Assembly: GCA_014656015.1 (NCBI GenBank)
Contig: BNBP01000042.1
Coordinates: forward strand, 1 to 59,061
Length of the DNA stretch: 59,061 nucleotides
Origin: Streptomyces griseoaurantiacus
Lineage (GTDB): Bacteria > Actinomycetota > Actinomycetes > Streptomycetales > Streptomycetaceae
Reading direction: 5' to 3'
The notes below the pieces were generated by a model, which was not told the DNA's origin, ran no database searches, and was given only the letters and a program-made list of their open reading frames with translations. The position numbers were made by a program, and so were the translations under genes. This document shows, in pieces, positions 8,806-19,304 of this stretch (positions are counted from its first letter, which is position 1; the number at the start of each line of letters is the position of its first letter).

Positions 8806-9462
8806 TCACACCGGGGCGGGTCGTTCCGTCCCCCGGACGGCGTAGCCGAGCACGCGGTCGCTCAGCAACTCCTCGATGTCGTCGAGGAGGAGCAGCGCCT
8901 CCCGTGACACGTCCCGCGGTGCGCGTCCGGCGACCATCTCCCGGCCGATGGCCTCGAAGACGGTCCGGTGGATCCAGCAGATCTGTCCCGCCATCAGATC
9001 CGGTACGGGGTCGCCTGCCGGGGCCCCGGTCTCCCCCCTGAGGGTCTGTTCGAGGTGGGCGTGGATCTCCTGCCGCATGCTCCACAGCCGCGAGCGCAGC
9101 GGCGGCGCCTCCTGGACGCAGCGCATGAAGCGGTCGTAACCCTCCATGAGCCCGACCCGGGGCGAGACGGCCTCCACCTCGGCGCGCAGTTCCCGCAGCA
9201 CGGCCCGCGCGGCCGACTCCCCCGCGTCCCGGTCGCGCACCCAGCGGGAGAGCTGTTCGACGGTGCCCTCGGAGCGGTCGAAGAAGAGGTCCTCCTTCGC
9301 CGGGAAGTAGTTGTAGACGGTGTTGACGGAGACGTCGGCGGCCTCGGCCACGTCCGCGATGGTCACGTTCATGAAGCCGTGTTCGAGGAACAGCCCGGTG
9401 GCGATGTCCGAGATCCGCTGCCTGGTCTCACGCTTCTTCCGCTCCCTGAGCCCCTCTGCCAT
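8806..9462 (-). CDS. TetR-family transcriptional regulator
   Basis: A 218-residue regulator. The N-terminal helix-turn-helix (about residues 10-57) contains TRQRISDIATGLFLEHGF and VTIADVAEAADVSVNTVYNYF, which is the classic TetR signature. The C-terminal ligand and dimer domain is unassigned. The ATG at 9462 (MAEGLRERKKRET) has GAGG close upstream; starts further out lack support. It sits 113 bp upstream of the 3-hydroxybutyryl-CoA dehydrogenase gene on the same strand, so control of acyl-CoA metabolism is plausible but unproved. Confidence 0.88.
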   Translation of the reverse strand: MAEGLRERKKRETRQRISDIATGLFLEHGFMNVTIADVAEAADVSVNTVYNYFPAKEDLFFDRSEGTVEQLSRWVRDRDAGESAARAVLRELRAEVEAVSPRVGLMEGYDRFMRCVQEAPPLRSRLWSMRQEIHAHLEQTLRGETGAPAGDPVPDLMAGQICWIHRTVFEAIGREMVAGRAPRDVSREALLLLDDIEELLSDRVLGYAVRGTERPAPV

Positions 9463-9793
9463 GGCCTCATCGTAGGTCGGCGCCTGCTCGATGGTGTGAC
9501 TCAAAAATTGGCGGCATTGCAGAATCGTCGGCGCGGCCCAGGTCGCCGGGCACGCGCTGAGGCGCGCTCCCGCCGGGGTGCGCGGGCCTGGACGAGGCCG
9601 CTCCCCTCTCCGTCCGGAACGCAGGACGAACCAGGGATGCTTCTCCACCACACGGCTCTCGTCCGCGGCCGCTCTCTGCGCCGGTCCGCGCTGTCCTGTC
9701 CCACGCGCCGGCGATGACCGCGGAGAGCGGATCGTGCCGTGACGGTGCGCACAGGCGGGTCGCGCGGGGTGGCGGCGTACATACCCTGGTCGC
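9463..9793. other. Divergent promoter region between the TetR and adenosyltransferase genes
   Basis: A 331-bp gap between divergent genes. A short A/T-rich patch with CAAAAATTGG lies near 9502-9511, just upstream of the TetR gene, and is the likeliest promoter position. I looked for a cobalamin riboswitch ahead of the adenosyltransferase and saw no B12-box-like element. Confidence 0.4.
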
Positions 9794-10366
9794 ATGGTCA
9801 ATCTGACACGCATCTACACGCGGACCGGCGACAAGGGCACCACCAACCTCGGTGACATGAGCCGCGTTCCCAAGACCGATCCGCGCATCTCCGCGTACGC
9901 GGACTCCAACGAGGCCAACGCGGTACTGGGCACCGCGATCGCGCTGGGCAACCTGGAGGCGGACGTCGTCCAGGTCCTCACCCGTGTGCAGAACGACCTG
10001 TTCGACGTGGGCGCGGACCTGTCGACGCCCGTCGTGGCGGAGCCCGAGTACCCGCCGCTGAGGGTGGAGCAGTTCTACATCGACCGGCTGGAGGAGGACT
10101 GCGACCGGTTCAACGAGCGGCTGGAGAAGCTGCGTTCCTTCATCCTGCCAGGCGGCACCCCGGGCGCGGCCCTGCTGCACCAGGCGTGCACGGTGGTGCG
10201 GCGGGCCGAACGCTCGACGTGGGCGGCGCTGGAGACGCACGGCGAGGTGATGAACCCGCTGACCGCGACGTACCTCAACCGCCTCTCCGACCTGCTGTTC
10301 ATCCTGGCCCGGGTGGCGAACCTGGAGACCGGCGACGTGCTGTGGGTGCCGGGCGGGGAGCGCTGA
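9794..10366 (+). CDS. Cob(I)yrinic acid a,c-diamide adenosyltransferase, PduO type
   Basis: A 190-residue ATP:corrinoid adenosyltransferase of the PduO/MMAB family, which forms adenosylcobalamin for enzymes such as methylmalonyl-CoA mutase. The ATP-binding N-terminus IYTRTGDKGTTNLGD (residues 6-20), the central RRAERSTWAALE (about residues 136-147) and the C-terminal LNRLSDLLFILAR (about 160-172) are the family signatures, and the length is normal. The ATG at 9794 begins MVNLTRIYTRTGDKG, exactly like homologues. It is convergent with the protease gene, with a strong hairpin between. Confidence 0.95.
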   Translation: MVNLTRIYTRTGDKGTTNLGDMSRVPKTDPRISAYADSNEANAVLGTAIALGNLEADVVQVLTRVQNDLFDVGADLSTPVVAEPEYPPLRVEQFYIDRLEEDCDRFNERLEKLRSFILPGGTPGAALLHQACTVVRRAERSTWAALETHGEVMNPLTATYLNRLSDLLFILARVANLETGDVLWVPGGER

Positions 10367-10408
10367 GGCTCACGTCCCGACCGGGGCCCGGGGACCGGGC
10401 GGCGTCCC

Positions 10409-10445
10409 GGCCTTCGGGGCCCCGGCCCGCGGGCCCCCGAAGGCC
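10409..10445. terminator. Bidirectional terminator after the adenosyltransferase gene
   Basis: GGCCTTCGGGG (10409-10419) pairs with CCCCGAAGGCC (10435-10445), with additional G/C pairing inside. It is placed between convergent stops at 10366 and 10485. Confidence 0.65.
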
Positions 10446-10484
10446 GCCACGACCACCGGGGTCACCGGGGTCTCCGGGCAGGCC

Positions 10485-11042
10485 CTAGTCGTCCGAGGGC
10501 GGCGGCCATCCCGGTACCGGGTCGCCGACGTCGTGAGCGGCGAAGAAGGCCGCCACCTCGGAGATCTCCTCGGCGTCGGGCTGGGTGTTGACGCACTCCG
10601 GCCCCGCCCATCCCCCCGACATCACCTTGGAGCACGGGCTGCCCGGCCCGAGGTCGGGGAGCGACAGGATGTGCCCCAGTTCGTGCACGGCGACCCGGGT
10701 GGGCCGGTAGACCTGTGCGTCACCGGTCTCCAGGTACACCCAGCCCCGGCCAAGGCCGTTGACGTAGACGTGCGAGCCGGTGCCGGTCGCGGTCGTGTAC
10801 TCCTTGACGCGCAGTGACGCGGGAGTGCTCTGCTCGACGAACCTGATCCCGGGAACGGACGTGTTCCAGATCCGCATCGCCTCGCGGACGGGTTCCGCGT
10901 AGGAACCCGCCAGGAGCAGATCGATGGGGACCGTCTCGGGCTCCGGTGCCGCGGCCCCCGCCGGGGACGGCGTGCCCAGCGCGACGGCACCGGCACAGGC
11001 CAGGGCCGAGATCAGGCTCAGTACTCGTCGACGCACCTTCAC
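10485..11042 (-). CDS. Secreted snapalysin-like zinc metalloprotease (M7)
   Basis: A 185-residue exported protein. The Sec signal peptide (residues 1-30, basic VRRR, hydrophobic core, cleavage near AGAAA) is clear. The zinc site HELGHILSLPD (about residues 121-131) supplies two His, the catalytic Glu and the Asp third ligand of snapalysins. The usual Gly of HExxHxxGxxD is Ser here. A Met-turn-like VMSGG follows, with paired Cys around it. Snapalysin genes often have a divergent LysR regulator; here the divergent neighbour is the chitinase gene instead. It is probably a small extracellular protease acting on environmental protein. Confidence 0.85.
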   Translation of the reverse strand: MKVRRRVLSLISALACAGAVALGTPSPAGAAAPEPETVPIDLLLAGSYAEPVREAMRIWNTSVPGIRFVEQSTPASLRVKEYTTATGTGSHVYVNGLGRGWVYLETGDAQVYRPTRVAVHELGHILSLPDLGPGSPCSKVMSGGWAGPECVNTQPDAEEISEVAAFFAAHDVGDPVPGWPPPSDD

Positions 11043-11154
11043 GACCTCCCTGTGGTCATGCCCGCTGCGCCCACGCTACCCGTCAACTTCCGTACTTAAG
11101 CGCTGAGTTGGCAAAGAGCGAGCGCCCCGTCGGAAGCGCGGCCGCCGCACTCAC

Positions 11155-11196
11155 TGGTCCAGACCTATTGACGGATGGTCCAGACCTTTCTACTCT
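11155..11196 (+). promoter_or_regulatory. chiC promoter with two DasR-type direct repeats
   Basis: Two identical 12-bp repeats TGGTCCAGACCT occur at 11155-11166 and 11176-11187. Between and after them is a vegetative promoter: TTGACG (11168-11173), a 17-bp spacer, TACTCT (11191-11196). The repeats therefore flank and overlap the RNA polymerase site. Such repeats are the known chitin/GlcNAc control elements of Streptomyces chitinase genes and match the DasR-responsive element. The expected start site is near 11203, leaving a leader of about 45 bases. Confidence 0.88.
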
Positions 11197-11248
11197 CGCG
11201 GCAGCGTGCACAGTCATGCTCCCGACAACCCCACACAAGGAGGCGCGG

Positions 11249-13087
<1,839 letters not shown>

Positions 13088-13110
13088 TCCCCGGCTCACC
13101 ACCGCACACG

Positions 13111-13150
13111 TCGGCCCCCTTCCCGCTCGCTCACACGGGAAGGGGGCCGA
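13111..13150 (+). terminator. chiC terminator
   Basis: TCGGCCCCCTTCCCG (13111-13125) and CGGGAAGGGGGCCGA (13136-13150) form a perfect 15-bp stem with a 10-base loop, 23 bases after the chiC stop. Confidence 0.8.
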
Positions 13151-13174
13151 TGCGCGTCCGGGGAGCCCCCGGCC

Positions 13175-13293
13175 TCACGCCACGTTCGCCCCGACCAACG
13201 GCCGAACCCGGCTACGCCACGTTCACCCTCCCCCAGACTCCGTCCGGGGGGACCCCCGACCAACGGTCGAACGCGGCTACGCCACGTTCACCC
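13175..13293. repeat. Tandem copies of the 3' end of the DUF2550 gene
   Basis: The segment that encodes the last codons and stop of the leftward DUF2550 gene (13260-13293) recurs with 2-3 mismatches at 13192-13228 and in part at 13175-13191. All contain the core ACGCCACGTTC. The copies are about 65 bp apart and lie beyond the stop codon, so they are untranslated. Confidence 0.7.
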
Positions 13294-13723
13294 GTTGTCC
13301 GGGCGGTGCCGCCTCCAGCCAGGCCAGGAAGCCGGTCAGGGCGTCGTCGCTCATCGCCAGTTCCAGCCGCACCCCGCGGTGCAGACAGGTCAGGATGACG
13401 GCCTCGGACAGCAGCGCCAGCTCCTCCTCGCCCTCGGGGGCGCGGCGGCCGGCCACCTCGATGGCCGAGCGCTCCAGGACGCGGCGCGGGCGGGGCGCGT
13501 AGGAGAAGACGCGGAACCACTCGACGCGGTCGCCGTTGTAGCGGGCGATGCCGTAGCCCCACCCCTTGCCGCTGGTGTCGGTCTTCTCGGCGACGTCCCA
13601 ACGGAGGCTGCAGTCGAAGGTGCCGCCCGAGCGCTGGATCAGCCGGCGTCTGAGACCGAAGACGAACAGCGCCAGGGCCAGGAGCACGATCACCGCCCCG
13701 CACACAGTCAGAGCGAGGACCAT
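13277..13723 (-). CDS. DUF2550 family membrane-anchored protein
   Basis: A 148-residue protein always found next to atpC in Streptomyces and Mycobacterium. One N-terminal membrane helix (about residues 2-24, MVLALTVCGAVIVLLAL) precedes a cytoplasmic domain with the conserved FDCSLRW and GWGYGIARY blocks. The ATG at 13723 has GAGGAGG about 9 bases upstream; another ATG ten codons earlier (13753) is less well supported. The function is unknown; constant linkage to the ATP synthase operon suggests a role in membrane bioenergetics. Its 3' end is duplicated downstream. Confidence 0.85.
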   Translation of the reverse strand: MVLALTVCGAVIVLLALALFVFGLRRRLIQRSGGTFDCSLRWDVAEKTDTSGKGWGYGIARYNGDRVEWFRVFSYAPRPRRVLERSAIEVAGRRAPEGEEELALLSEAVILTCLHRGVRLELAMSDDALTGFLAWLEAAPPGQRVNVA

Positions 13724-13877
13724 CGGCACCGACCTCCTCGTCTCCCCGGCCATGTCCCAGGCCGTCGGATCAGGTAACGGAACGGAAAAAACTCCCGGAT
13801 TCGCCTCAGCCGCGGCGGGCGCCGGATTGCTCCGGTGCCGGCCGCGGCTGAAGGGCGTCAGGGCATGTGCGGGGCGG

Positions 13878-14252
13878 TCAGTGTGCCGACACCGCACGCA
13901 GTCGGACGTCCGCGCGACGCTCGGCGGAGGCGTCGGCCTCCGACTTCGCGCGTTCGAGCGCCCGCTCCGCGCGCTGGACGTCGATCTCGTCCGACAGCTC
14001 GGCGATCTCGGCCAGCAGCGACAGCTTGTCGTCGGCGAAGGAGAGGAAACCGCCGTGCACCGCGGCGACGACCGTCCCACCTTCACTCGTACGGATGGTC
14101 ACGGGGCCCGACTCCAGCACACCGAGCAGCGGCTGGTGACCGGGCATGACGCCGATGTCGCCGGACGTGGTGCGCGCGACGACCAGGGTGGCCTCGCCGG
14201 ACCAGACCTGACGGTCGGCGGCGACCAGCTCGACGTGCAGCTCAGCAGCCAA
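13878..14252 (-). CDS. atpC: ATP synthase epsilon subunit
   Basis: The 124-residue epsilon subunit of the F1 central stalk, which couples gamma rotation to the c-ring and can inhibit ATP hydrolysis. The N-terminal beta-sandwich (residues 1-85, HVELVAADRQVWSGEA and IGVMPGHQPLLGVLESG) is conserved. The C-terminal helical hairpin is short and Ala/Glu/Arg-rich, as in other actinobacteria. It is the last gene of the operon, 114 bp after atpD, with a strong hairpin in that gap. Confidence 0.97.
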   Translation of the reverse strand: MAAELHVELVAADRQVWSGEATLVVARTTSGDIGVMPGHQPLLGVLESGPVTIRTSEGGTVVAAVHGGFLSFADDKLSLLAEIAELSDEIDVQRAERALERAKSEADASAERRADVRLRAVSAH

Positions 14253-14317
14253 GGGTGGCTCCTCGGGTCACCACCCGGCGGTGATGCCGGGTGTTGGTTA
14301 CAAGTCTAATGGGCGAG

Positions 14318-14352
14318 GAGGAGGGGACGGGGACGACCCCCGTCCCCTCCTC
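14318..14352 (-). terminator. Strong hairpin inside the atp operon (atpD-atpC gap)
   Basis: GAGGAGGGGACGGGG (14318-14332) pairs perfectly with CCCCGTCCCCTCCTC (14338-14352), a 15-bp stem with a 5-base loop. It lies between the atpD stop and the atpC start and could cause partial termination, mRNA end protection or processing, lowering epsilon relative to beta. Confidence 0.6.
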
Positions 14353-14366
14353 CGCGAGCACACGGC

Positions 14367-15803
14367 TCAGGAGACGCCCAGCTCCTTCGCGTTGTTCTTC
14401 AGGTCCTCGATACCACCGCAGAGGAAGAACGCCTGCTCCGGGAAGTGGTCGTACTCACCGTCGATGATCGCGTTGAACGCGGCGATCGACTCGTCCAGCG
14501 GCACGTCCGACCCGTCGACGCCGGTGAACTGCTTGGCGACGTGGGTGTTCTGGGACAGGAAGCGCTCCACACGACGGGCACGGTGGACGGTGAGCTTGTC
14601 CTCCTCGCCGAGCTCGTCGATACCGAGGATCGCGATGATGTCCTGAAGGTCCTTGTACTTCTGCAGGACCGTCTTGACGCGCATCGCGGTGTTGTAGTGG
14701 TCCGCGGCGATGTACCGCGGGTCCAGGATCCGGGACGTGGAGTCCAGCGGGTCCACGGCCGGGTAGATGCCCTTCTCCGAGATCGGACGGGAGAGCACCG
14801 TCGTCGCGTCGAGGTGGGCGAAGGTGGTGGCCGGGGCCGGGTCGGTCAGGTCGTCCGCGGGGACGTAGATCGCCTGCATCGAGGTGATCGAGTGACCGCG
14901 GGTCGAGGTGATGCGCTCCTGGAGGAGGCCCATCTCGTCGGCCAGGTTCGGCTGGTAGCCCACCGCGGAGGGCATGCGGCCGAGCAGGGTCGAGACCTCG
15001 GAACCGGCCTGGGTGAAGCGGAAGATGTTGTCGATGAAGAACAGCACGTCCTGCTTCTGCACATCGCGGAAGTACTCCGCCATGGTCAGACCCGCCAGCG
15101 CCACCCGCAGACGGGTGCCCGGGGGCTCGTCCATCTGACCGAAGACCAGGGCGGTCTTGTCGATGACGCCGGACTCCGCCATCTCCTCGATGAGGTCGTT
15201 GCCCTCACGGGTGCGCTCGCCGACACCGGCGAACACGGAGACACCGTCGTGGTTGTTGGCGACGCGGTAGATCATCTCCTGGATGAGCACCGTCTTGCCG
15301 ACGCCGGCACCGCCGAACAGACCGATCTTGCCGCCCTTGACGTACGGGGTCAGCAGGTCGATGACCTTGACGCCGGTCTCGAACATCTCGGTCTTCGACT
15401 CGAGGGCGTCGAAGTTCGGCGCCTTGCGGTGGATGGACCAGCGCTCGCCCTCGTAGCTCTCGTCGACGTTCAGGACCTCGCCGAGGGTGTTGAACACCTT
15501 GCCCTTGGTGAAGTCGCCGACCGGGACGGTGATGCCCGTGCCGGTGTCGGTGACCGGGGCCTGGCGGACCAGACCGTCGGTGGGCTGCATCGAGATCGTG
15601 CGGACCAGGCCGTCACCCAGGTGCTGGGCGACCTCCAGGGTCAGCGTCTTCTTCGCGCCGGCCTGGGCCGGGTCGGAGATCTCGACGTGGAGCGCGTTGT
15701 AGATCTCCGGCATGGCGTCGACGGGGAACTCCACGTCGACGACCGGGCCGATGACCCGGGCGACGCGGCCCGTGGCAACGGCCGTCTCAACTGTCGTCGT
15801 CAT
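14367..15803 (-). CDS. atpD: ATP synthase beta subunit
   Basis: The 478-residue catalytic subunit of F1. Walker A GGAGVGKTVLI (about residues 160-170), the catalytic Glu in GVGERTREGNDL (about 191-202), Walker B VLFFIDNIFRF (about 252-262) and the DELSEED-region equivalent GIDELGEEDK (about 396-405) are all present. It binds and turns over ADP and phosphate in alternation, driven by the gamma subunit. It starts only 6 bases after the atpG stop, which indicates coupled translation. Confidence 0.98.
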   Translation of the reverse strand: MTTTVETAVATGRVARVIGPVVDVEFPVDAMPEIYNALHVEISDPAQAGAKKTLTLEVAQHLGDGLVRTISMQPTDGLVRQAPVTDTGTGITVPVGDFTKGKVFNTLGEVLNVDESYEGERWSIHRKAPNFDALESKTEMFETGVKVIDLLTPYVKGGKIGLFGGAGVGKTVLIQEMIYRVANNHDGVSVFAGVGERTREGNDLIEEMAESGVIDKTALVFGQMDEPPGTRLRVALAGLTMAEYFRDVQKQDVLFFIDNIFRFTQAGSEVSTLLGRMPSAVGYQPNLADEMGLLQERITSTRGHSITSMQAIYVPADDLTDPAPATTFAHLDATTVLSRPISEKGIYPAVDPLDSTSRILDPRYIAADHYNTAMRVKTVLQKYKDLQDIIAILGIDELGEEDKLTVHRARRVERFLSQNTHVAKQFTGVDGSDVPLDESIAAFNAIIDGEYDHFPEQAFFLCGGIEDLKNNAKELGVS

Positions 15804-15809
15804 TACCTG

Positions 15810-16721
15810 TCACTTCCCCGCGGTCGCGTCGGCCAGGGCTGCGGAGCCACCGACGATCTCGCTGATTTCCTGGGTGATTTCGGCCTGGCGGGCCGCGTTG
15901 GCAAGCCGGGACAGCGTCTCGATGAGCTCCCCGGCGTTGTCGGTGGCCGACTTCATCGCGCGCCGCGTCGCGGCGTGCTTGGAGGCGGCCGACTGGAGCA
16001 GCGCGTTGTAGATCCGGCTCTCGACGTAGCGCGGCAGCAGGGCGTCCAGGACGTCCTCCGCCGACGGCTCGAAGTCGAAGAGCGGAAGGATCTCGTCCTT
16101 CGCCCTCGACTCTCCGGCCACCTCGTCGAGGCTGAGCGGCAGCAACCGGTCGCCGAGCGCCGTCTGCGTCATCATCGAGACGAACTCGGTGAACACGATG
16201 TGGATCTCGTCCACACCGCCCTCCGCCGTGTCCTTCTCGATGGCCTCGATCAGCGGGGCCGCGACCTGCTTGGCGTCCGCGTACGAGGGCTCGTCGGTGA
16301 ACCCGGCCCACGACTGCGCGACCTTGCGCTCACGGAAGTTGTAGTGCGAGAGGCCGCGGCGGCCGACGATGTAGGTGTCGACCTCCTTGCCCTCGCGCTC
16401 CAGACGCTCGGTGAGCTGCTCCGCGGCCTTGATGGCGTTGGAGTTGAAGGCGCCGGCCAGACCGCGGTCGCTGGTCAGCAGCAGCACCGCGGACCGCGTG
16501 ACCGTCTCGGCCTGCGTGGTCAGCGGGTGCTTGGTGTTCGAGCCGGTACCCACCGCCGTGACCGCGCGGGTGAGCTCGGTCGCGTACGGCGTGGAGGCCG
16601 CCACCTTGCGCTGCGCCTTGACGACACGCGAGGCGGCGATCATCTCCATCGCCTTGGTGATCTTCTTGGTCGCGGTGACGGATCGGATGCGACGCTTGTA
16701 GACCCGGAGCTGGGCTCCCAT
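15810..16721 (-). CDS. atpG: ATP synthase gamma subunit
   Basis: The 303-residue central shaft of F1. Long N- and C-terminal helices (MGAQLRVYKRRIRSVTATKKITKAMEMIA at the start, ARQAEITQEISEIVGG at the end) form the rotating coiled coil, and the Rossmann-like middle domain contains SDRGLAGAFN (about residues 83-92). It is slightly longer than E. coli gamma, as in other actinobacteria. The gene follows atpA by 21 bases. Confidence 0.97.
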   Translation of the reverse strand: MGAQLRVYKRRIRSVTATKKITKAMEMIAASRVVKAQRKVAASTPYATELTRAVTAVGTGSNTKHPLTTQAETVTRSAVLLLTSDRGLAGAFNSNAIKAAEQLTERLEREGKEVDTYIVGRRGLSHYNFRERKVAQSWAGFTDEPSYADAKQVAAPLIEAIEKDTAEGGVDEIHIVFTEFVSMMTQTALGDRLLPLSLDEVAGESRAKDEILPLFDFEPSAEDVLDALLPRYVESRIYNALLQSAASKHAATRRAMKSATDNAGELIETLSRLANAARQAEITQEISEIVGGSAALADATAGK

Positions 16722-16742
16722 GAGTCAGGTCCCTTCCTTACG

Positions 16743-18332
16743 TCACTTGGCGGCGGACGGGGCGTCCTCGCCGAGCAGCTTGCCGTCCGACGTCTCGAAC
16801 TGCTTCTTGAACTCGGCGATGGCGTCACCGACGGCCTGCAGGGTGTCGTCGGACATCTTGCCGCCCTCCTTGATGGAGGTCATGAGGCCCTGCTCCTTGC
16901 GGTGCAGGTGCTCCAGGAGCTCCTTCTCGAAGCGGCGGATGTCGGCGACCGGCACGTCGTCCATCTTGCCGGTGGTGCCGGCCCACACGGAGACGACCTG
17001 GTCCTCGGTCGGCATCGGCTGGTACTGGGGCTGCTTGAGCAGCTCCACCAGGCGCTGACCGCGCTCGAGCTGCGACTTCGACGCGGCGTCCAGGTCGGAA
17101 CCGAAGGCGGCGAAGGCCTCCAGCTCGCGGTACTGGGCGAGGTCGAGGCGCAGTCGGCCGGAGACCTGCTTCATCGCCTTGTGCTGCGCGGAACCACCGA
17201 CTCGGGAGACGGAGATACCGACGTTCAGCGCGGGGCGCTGACCGGCGTTGAACAGGTCCGACTCCAGGAAGCACTGGCCGTCGGTGATGGAGATGACGTT
17301 GGTCGGGATGAACGCCGAGACGTCGTTGGCCTTGGTCTCGACGATCGGCAGACCCGTCATCGAACCGGCGCCCAGGTCGTCGGAGAGCTTCGCGCAGCGC
17401 TCCAGCAGACGGGAGTGCAGGTAGAAGACGTCGCCCGGGTAGGCCTCGCGGCCCGGCGGGCGGCGCAGCAGCAGGGAGACGGCGCGGTAGGCGTCGGCCT
17501 GCTTCGACAGGTCGTCGAAGATGATGAGGACGTGCTTGCCCTCGTACATCCACTGCTGACCGATGGCGGAACCGGTGTACGGCGCCAGGTACTTGAAGCC
17601 GGCCGGGTCGGACGCCGGGGCGGCGACGATGGTCGTGTACTCCAGCGCGCCGGACTCCTCCAGGGCACTCCGCACGGAGGCGATGGTGGAGCCCTTCTGG
17701 CCGATGGCGACGTAGACGCAGCGGACCTGCTTCTTCGGGTCGCCAGAGCGCCAGTTGTCGCGCTGGTTGATGATCGTGTCGACGGCCAGGGCGGTCTTGC
17801 CGGTCTGACGGTCGCCGATGATGAGCTGGCGCTGGCCGCGGCCGACCGGGGTCATGGCGTCGACGGCCTTGTAGCCGGTCTCCATCGGCTCGTGCACCGA
17901 CTTACGGGCCATGACGCCCGGAGCCTGCAGCTCCAGGGCACGGCGGCCGGACGTCTCGATCTCGCCGAGGCCGTCGATCGGGTTGCCGAGCGGGTCGACC
18001 ACGCGGCCGAGGTAGCCCTCGCCCACGGCGACCGACAGGACCTCGCCGGTGCGGGTGACCGGCTGGCCCTCCTCGATGCCGCTGAACTCGCCGAGGACGA
18101 CGCAGCCGATCTCGCGCTCCTCGAGGTTGAGGGCGAGACCGAGGGTGCCGTCCTCGAACTTCAGCAGTTCGTTGGCCATGGCCGAGGGCAGGCCCTCGAC
18201 CTTCGCGATGCCGTCGCCGGCAAGGGTGACCGTACCGACCTCCTCGCGCGAGGCCGCGTCCGGCTGGTACGACTGGACGAAGTTCTCCAGCGCGTCCCGG
18301 ATCTCCTCCGGCCGGATCGTGAGCTCCGCCAT
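16743..18332 (-). CDS. atpA: ATP synthase alpha subunit
   Basis: The 529-residue alpha subunit, which forms the alpha3beta3 hexamer and holds the non-catalytic nucleotide sites. The P-loop GDRQTGKTALAVDT is at about residues 170-183, and the signature PALNVGISVSRVGGSAQHKAM is near residues 366-386. The ATG at 18332 begins MAELTIRPEEIRDALENF, as in S. lividans. The frame is open 25 codons further upstream without a ribosome site. The gap to atpH is 150 bp, the largest in the atpB-atpG part of the operon. Confidence 0.98.
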   Translation of the reverse strand: MAELTIRPEEIRDALENFVQSYQPDAASREEVGTVTLAGDGIAKVEGLPSAMANELLKFEDGTLGLALNLEEREIGCVVLGEFSGIEEGQPVTRTGEVLSVAVGEGYLGRVVDPLGNPIDGLGEIETSGRRALELQAPGVMARKSVHEPMETGYKAVDAMTPVGRGQRQLIIGDRQTGKTALAVDTIINQRDNWRSGDPKKQVRCVYVAIGQKGSTIASVRSALEESGALEYTTIVAAPASDPAGFKYLAPYTGSAIGQQWMYEGKHVLIIFDDLSKQADAYRAVSLLLRRPPGREAYPGDVFYLHSRLLERCAKLSDDLGAGSMTGLPIVETKANDVSAFIPTNVISITDGQCFLESDLFNAGQRPALNVGISVSRVGGSAQHKAMKQVSGRLRLDLAQYRELEAFAAFGSDLDAASKSQLERGQRLVELLKQPQYQPMPTEDQVVSVWAGTTGKMDDVPVADIRRFEKELLEHLHRKEQGLMTSIKEGGKMSDDTLQAVGDAIAEFKKQFETSDGKLLGEDAPSAAK

Positions 18333-18482
18333 CTGGGTTCCCTGCTCTCCTTGTTGGGCCCGAAGTTTCACTTTGGGGGGATTCTCAAGACTCCGGACTC
18401 CCCCCATGAACGAGGTGAATCCTCTGCACGGCCCAACGTGGGCCGTATTACTACGTCGTGTGCGGTGCCGCCGGCTCGCCGG

Positions 18483-19304
18483 TCAGCTCGCCATGCGGCG
18501 GGTGGCGTCCTCGAGCCGGTCCGCGATCGACCCGTTGATGACCTCGTCACCGACCTGCACCCTGATCCCGCCGACGACCTCGGGGTCGACGTCGAGGTTG
18601 AGGTGCATCGGGCGACCGTAGAGCTTCGCGAGGGCGGCGCCCAGGCGCTGCTTCTGCGGGTCGCTCAGCGGTACCGCCGAGGTGACGATCGCGACCATCC
18701 GGTCCCGCCGCTCGGCGGCGAGCCTGGACAGGGACTCGAGTCCCGACTCCAGGCTACGTCCCCGGGGCGCGGAGACGAGTCGCGTCACCAGGCGCTCGGT
18801 GACGGGCTTGGCCCGGCCCCCGAGCAGACGGTGCAGCAGCTCGCTCTTGGACGAGGCCGGGGCGGCGCTGTCCGTGAGCGCGGACCGCAGTCCGGCGCTG
18901 GAGACGACGATCCGGGCGAACCGGAACAGCTCGTCCTCGACCTCGTCCAGCGTGCCGTTCTTCTGGGCGGCGGTGAGGTCGGCGATGTTCGCCAGCTCCT
19001 CCAGCGCGTCCACCAGGTCGCGCGAGCGCGACCAGCGGGAGCGCACCGTGCCGGCGACCAGGTCCAGCGCGGTGCCGCCGATCTGGCCGCCCAGCAGGCG
19101 CTGGGCGAGCTGGGCCTTGGCCTCGGCGGGCTGCGCCGGGTCGGTGAGGGCCCGGCGGAGTCCGGCCTCGCGGTCCAGCAGTGCCGTGACGGCCGCCAGC
19201 TCGTCGGCGAGCGCGCCGGGGTCGGCGGACGTCGAGTCGGTCAGCGCGTCGAGGCGCTCGCGTGCGGCGGCCAGCGCCTCACGGCTCGCTCCGTGCGTGG
19301 TCAT
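18483..19304 (-). CDS. atpH: ATP synthase delta subunit
   Basis: The 273-residue peripheral-stalk delta subunit that clamps alpha3beta3 to the b dimer. The C-terminal half (LPLSDPQKQRLGAALAKLYG and DPEVVGGIRVQVGDEVINGS) is the conserved OSCP/delta signature. It is about 95 residues longer than E. coli delta; the extra length lies in the N-terminal half, as in other Streptomyces. It is not the b-delta fusion seen in mycobacteria because a separate atpF is present. The start overlaps atpF by 4 bases (ATGA). Confidence 0.95.
   Translation of the reverse strand: MTTHGASREALAAARERLDALTDSTSADPGALADELAAVTALLDREAGLRRALTDPAQPAEAKAQLAQRLLGGQIGGTALDLVAGTVRSRWSRSRDLVDALEELANIADLTAAQKNGTLDEVEDELFRFARIVVSSAGLRSALTDSAAPASSKSELLHRLLGGRAKPVTERLVTRLVSAPRGRSLESGLESLSRLAAERRDRMVAIVTSAVPLSDPQKQRLGAALAKLYGRPMHLNLDVDPEVVGGIRVQVGDEVINGSIADRLEDATRRMAS

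Noticed and set aside
9463..9793. Possible cobalamin riboswitch before the adenosyltransferase gene
   Set aside because: No B12-box-like core or long structured leader is visible.
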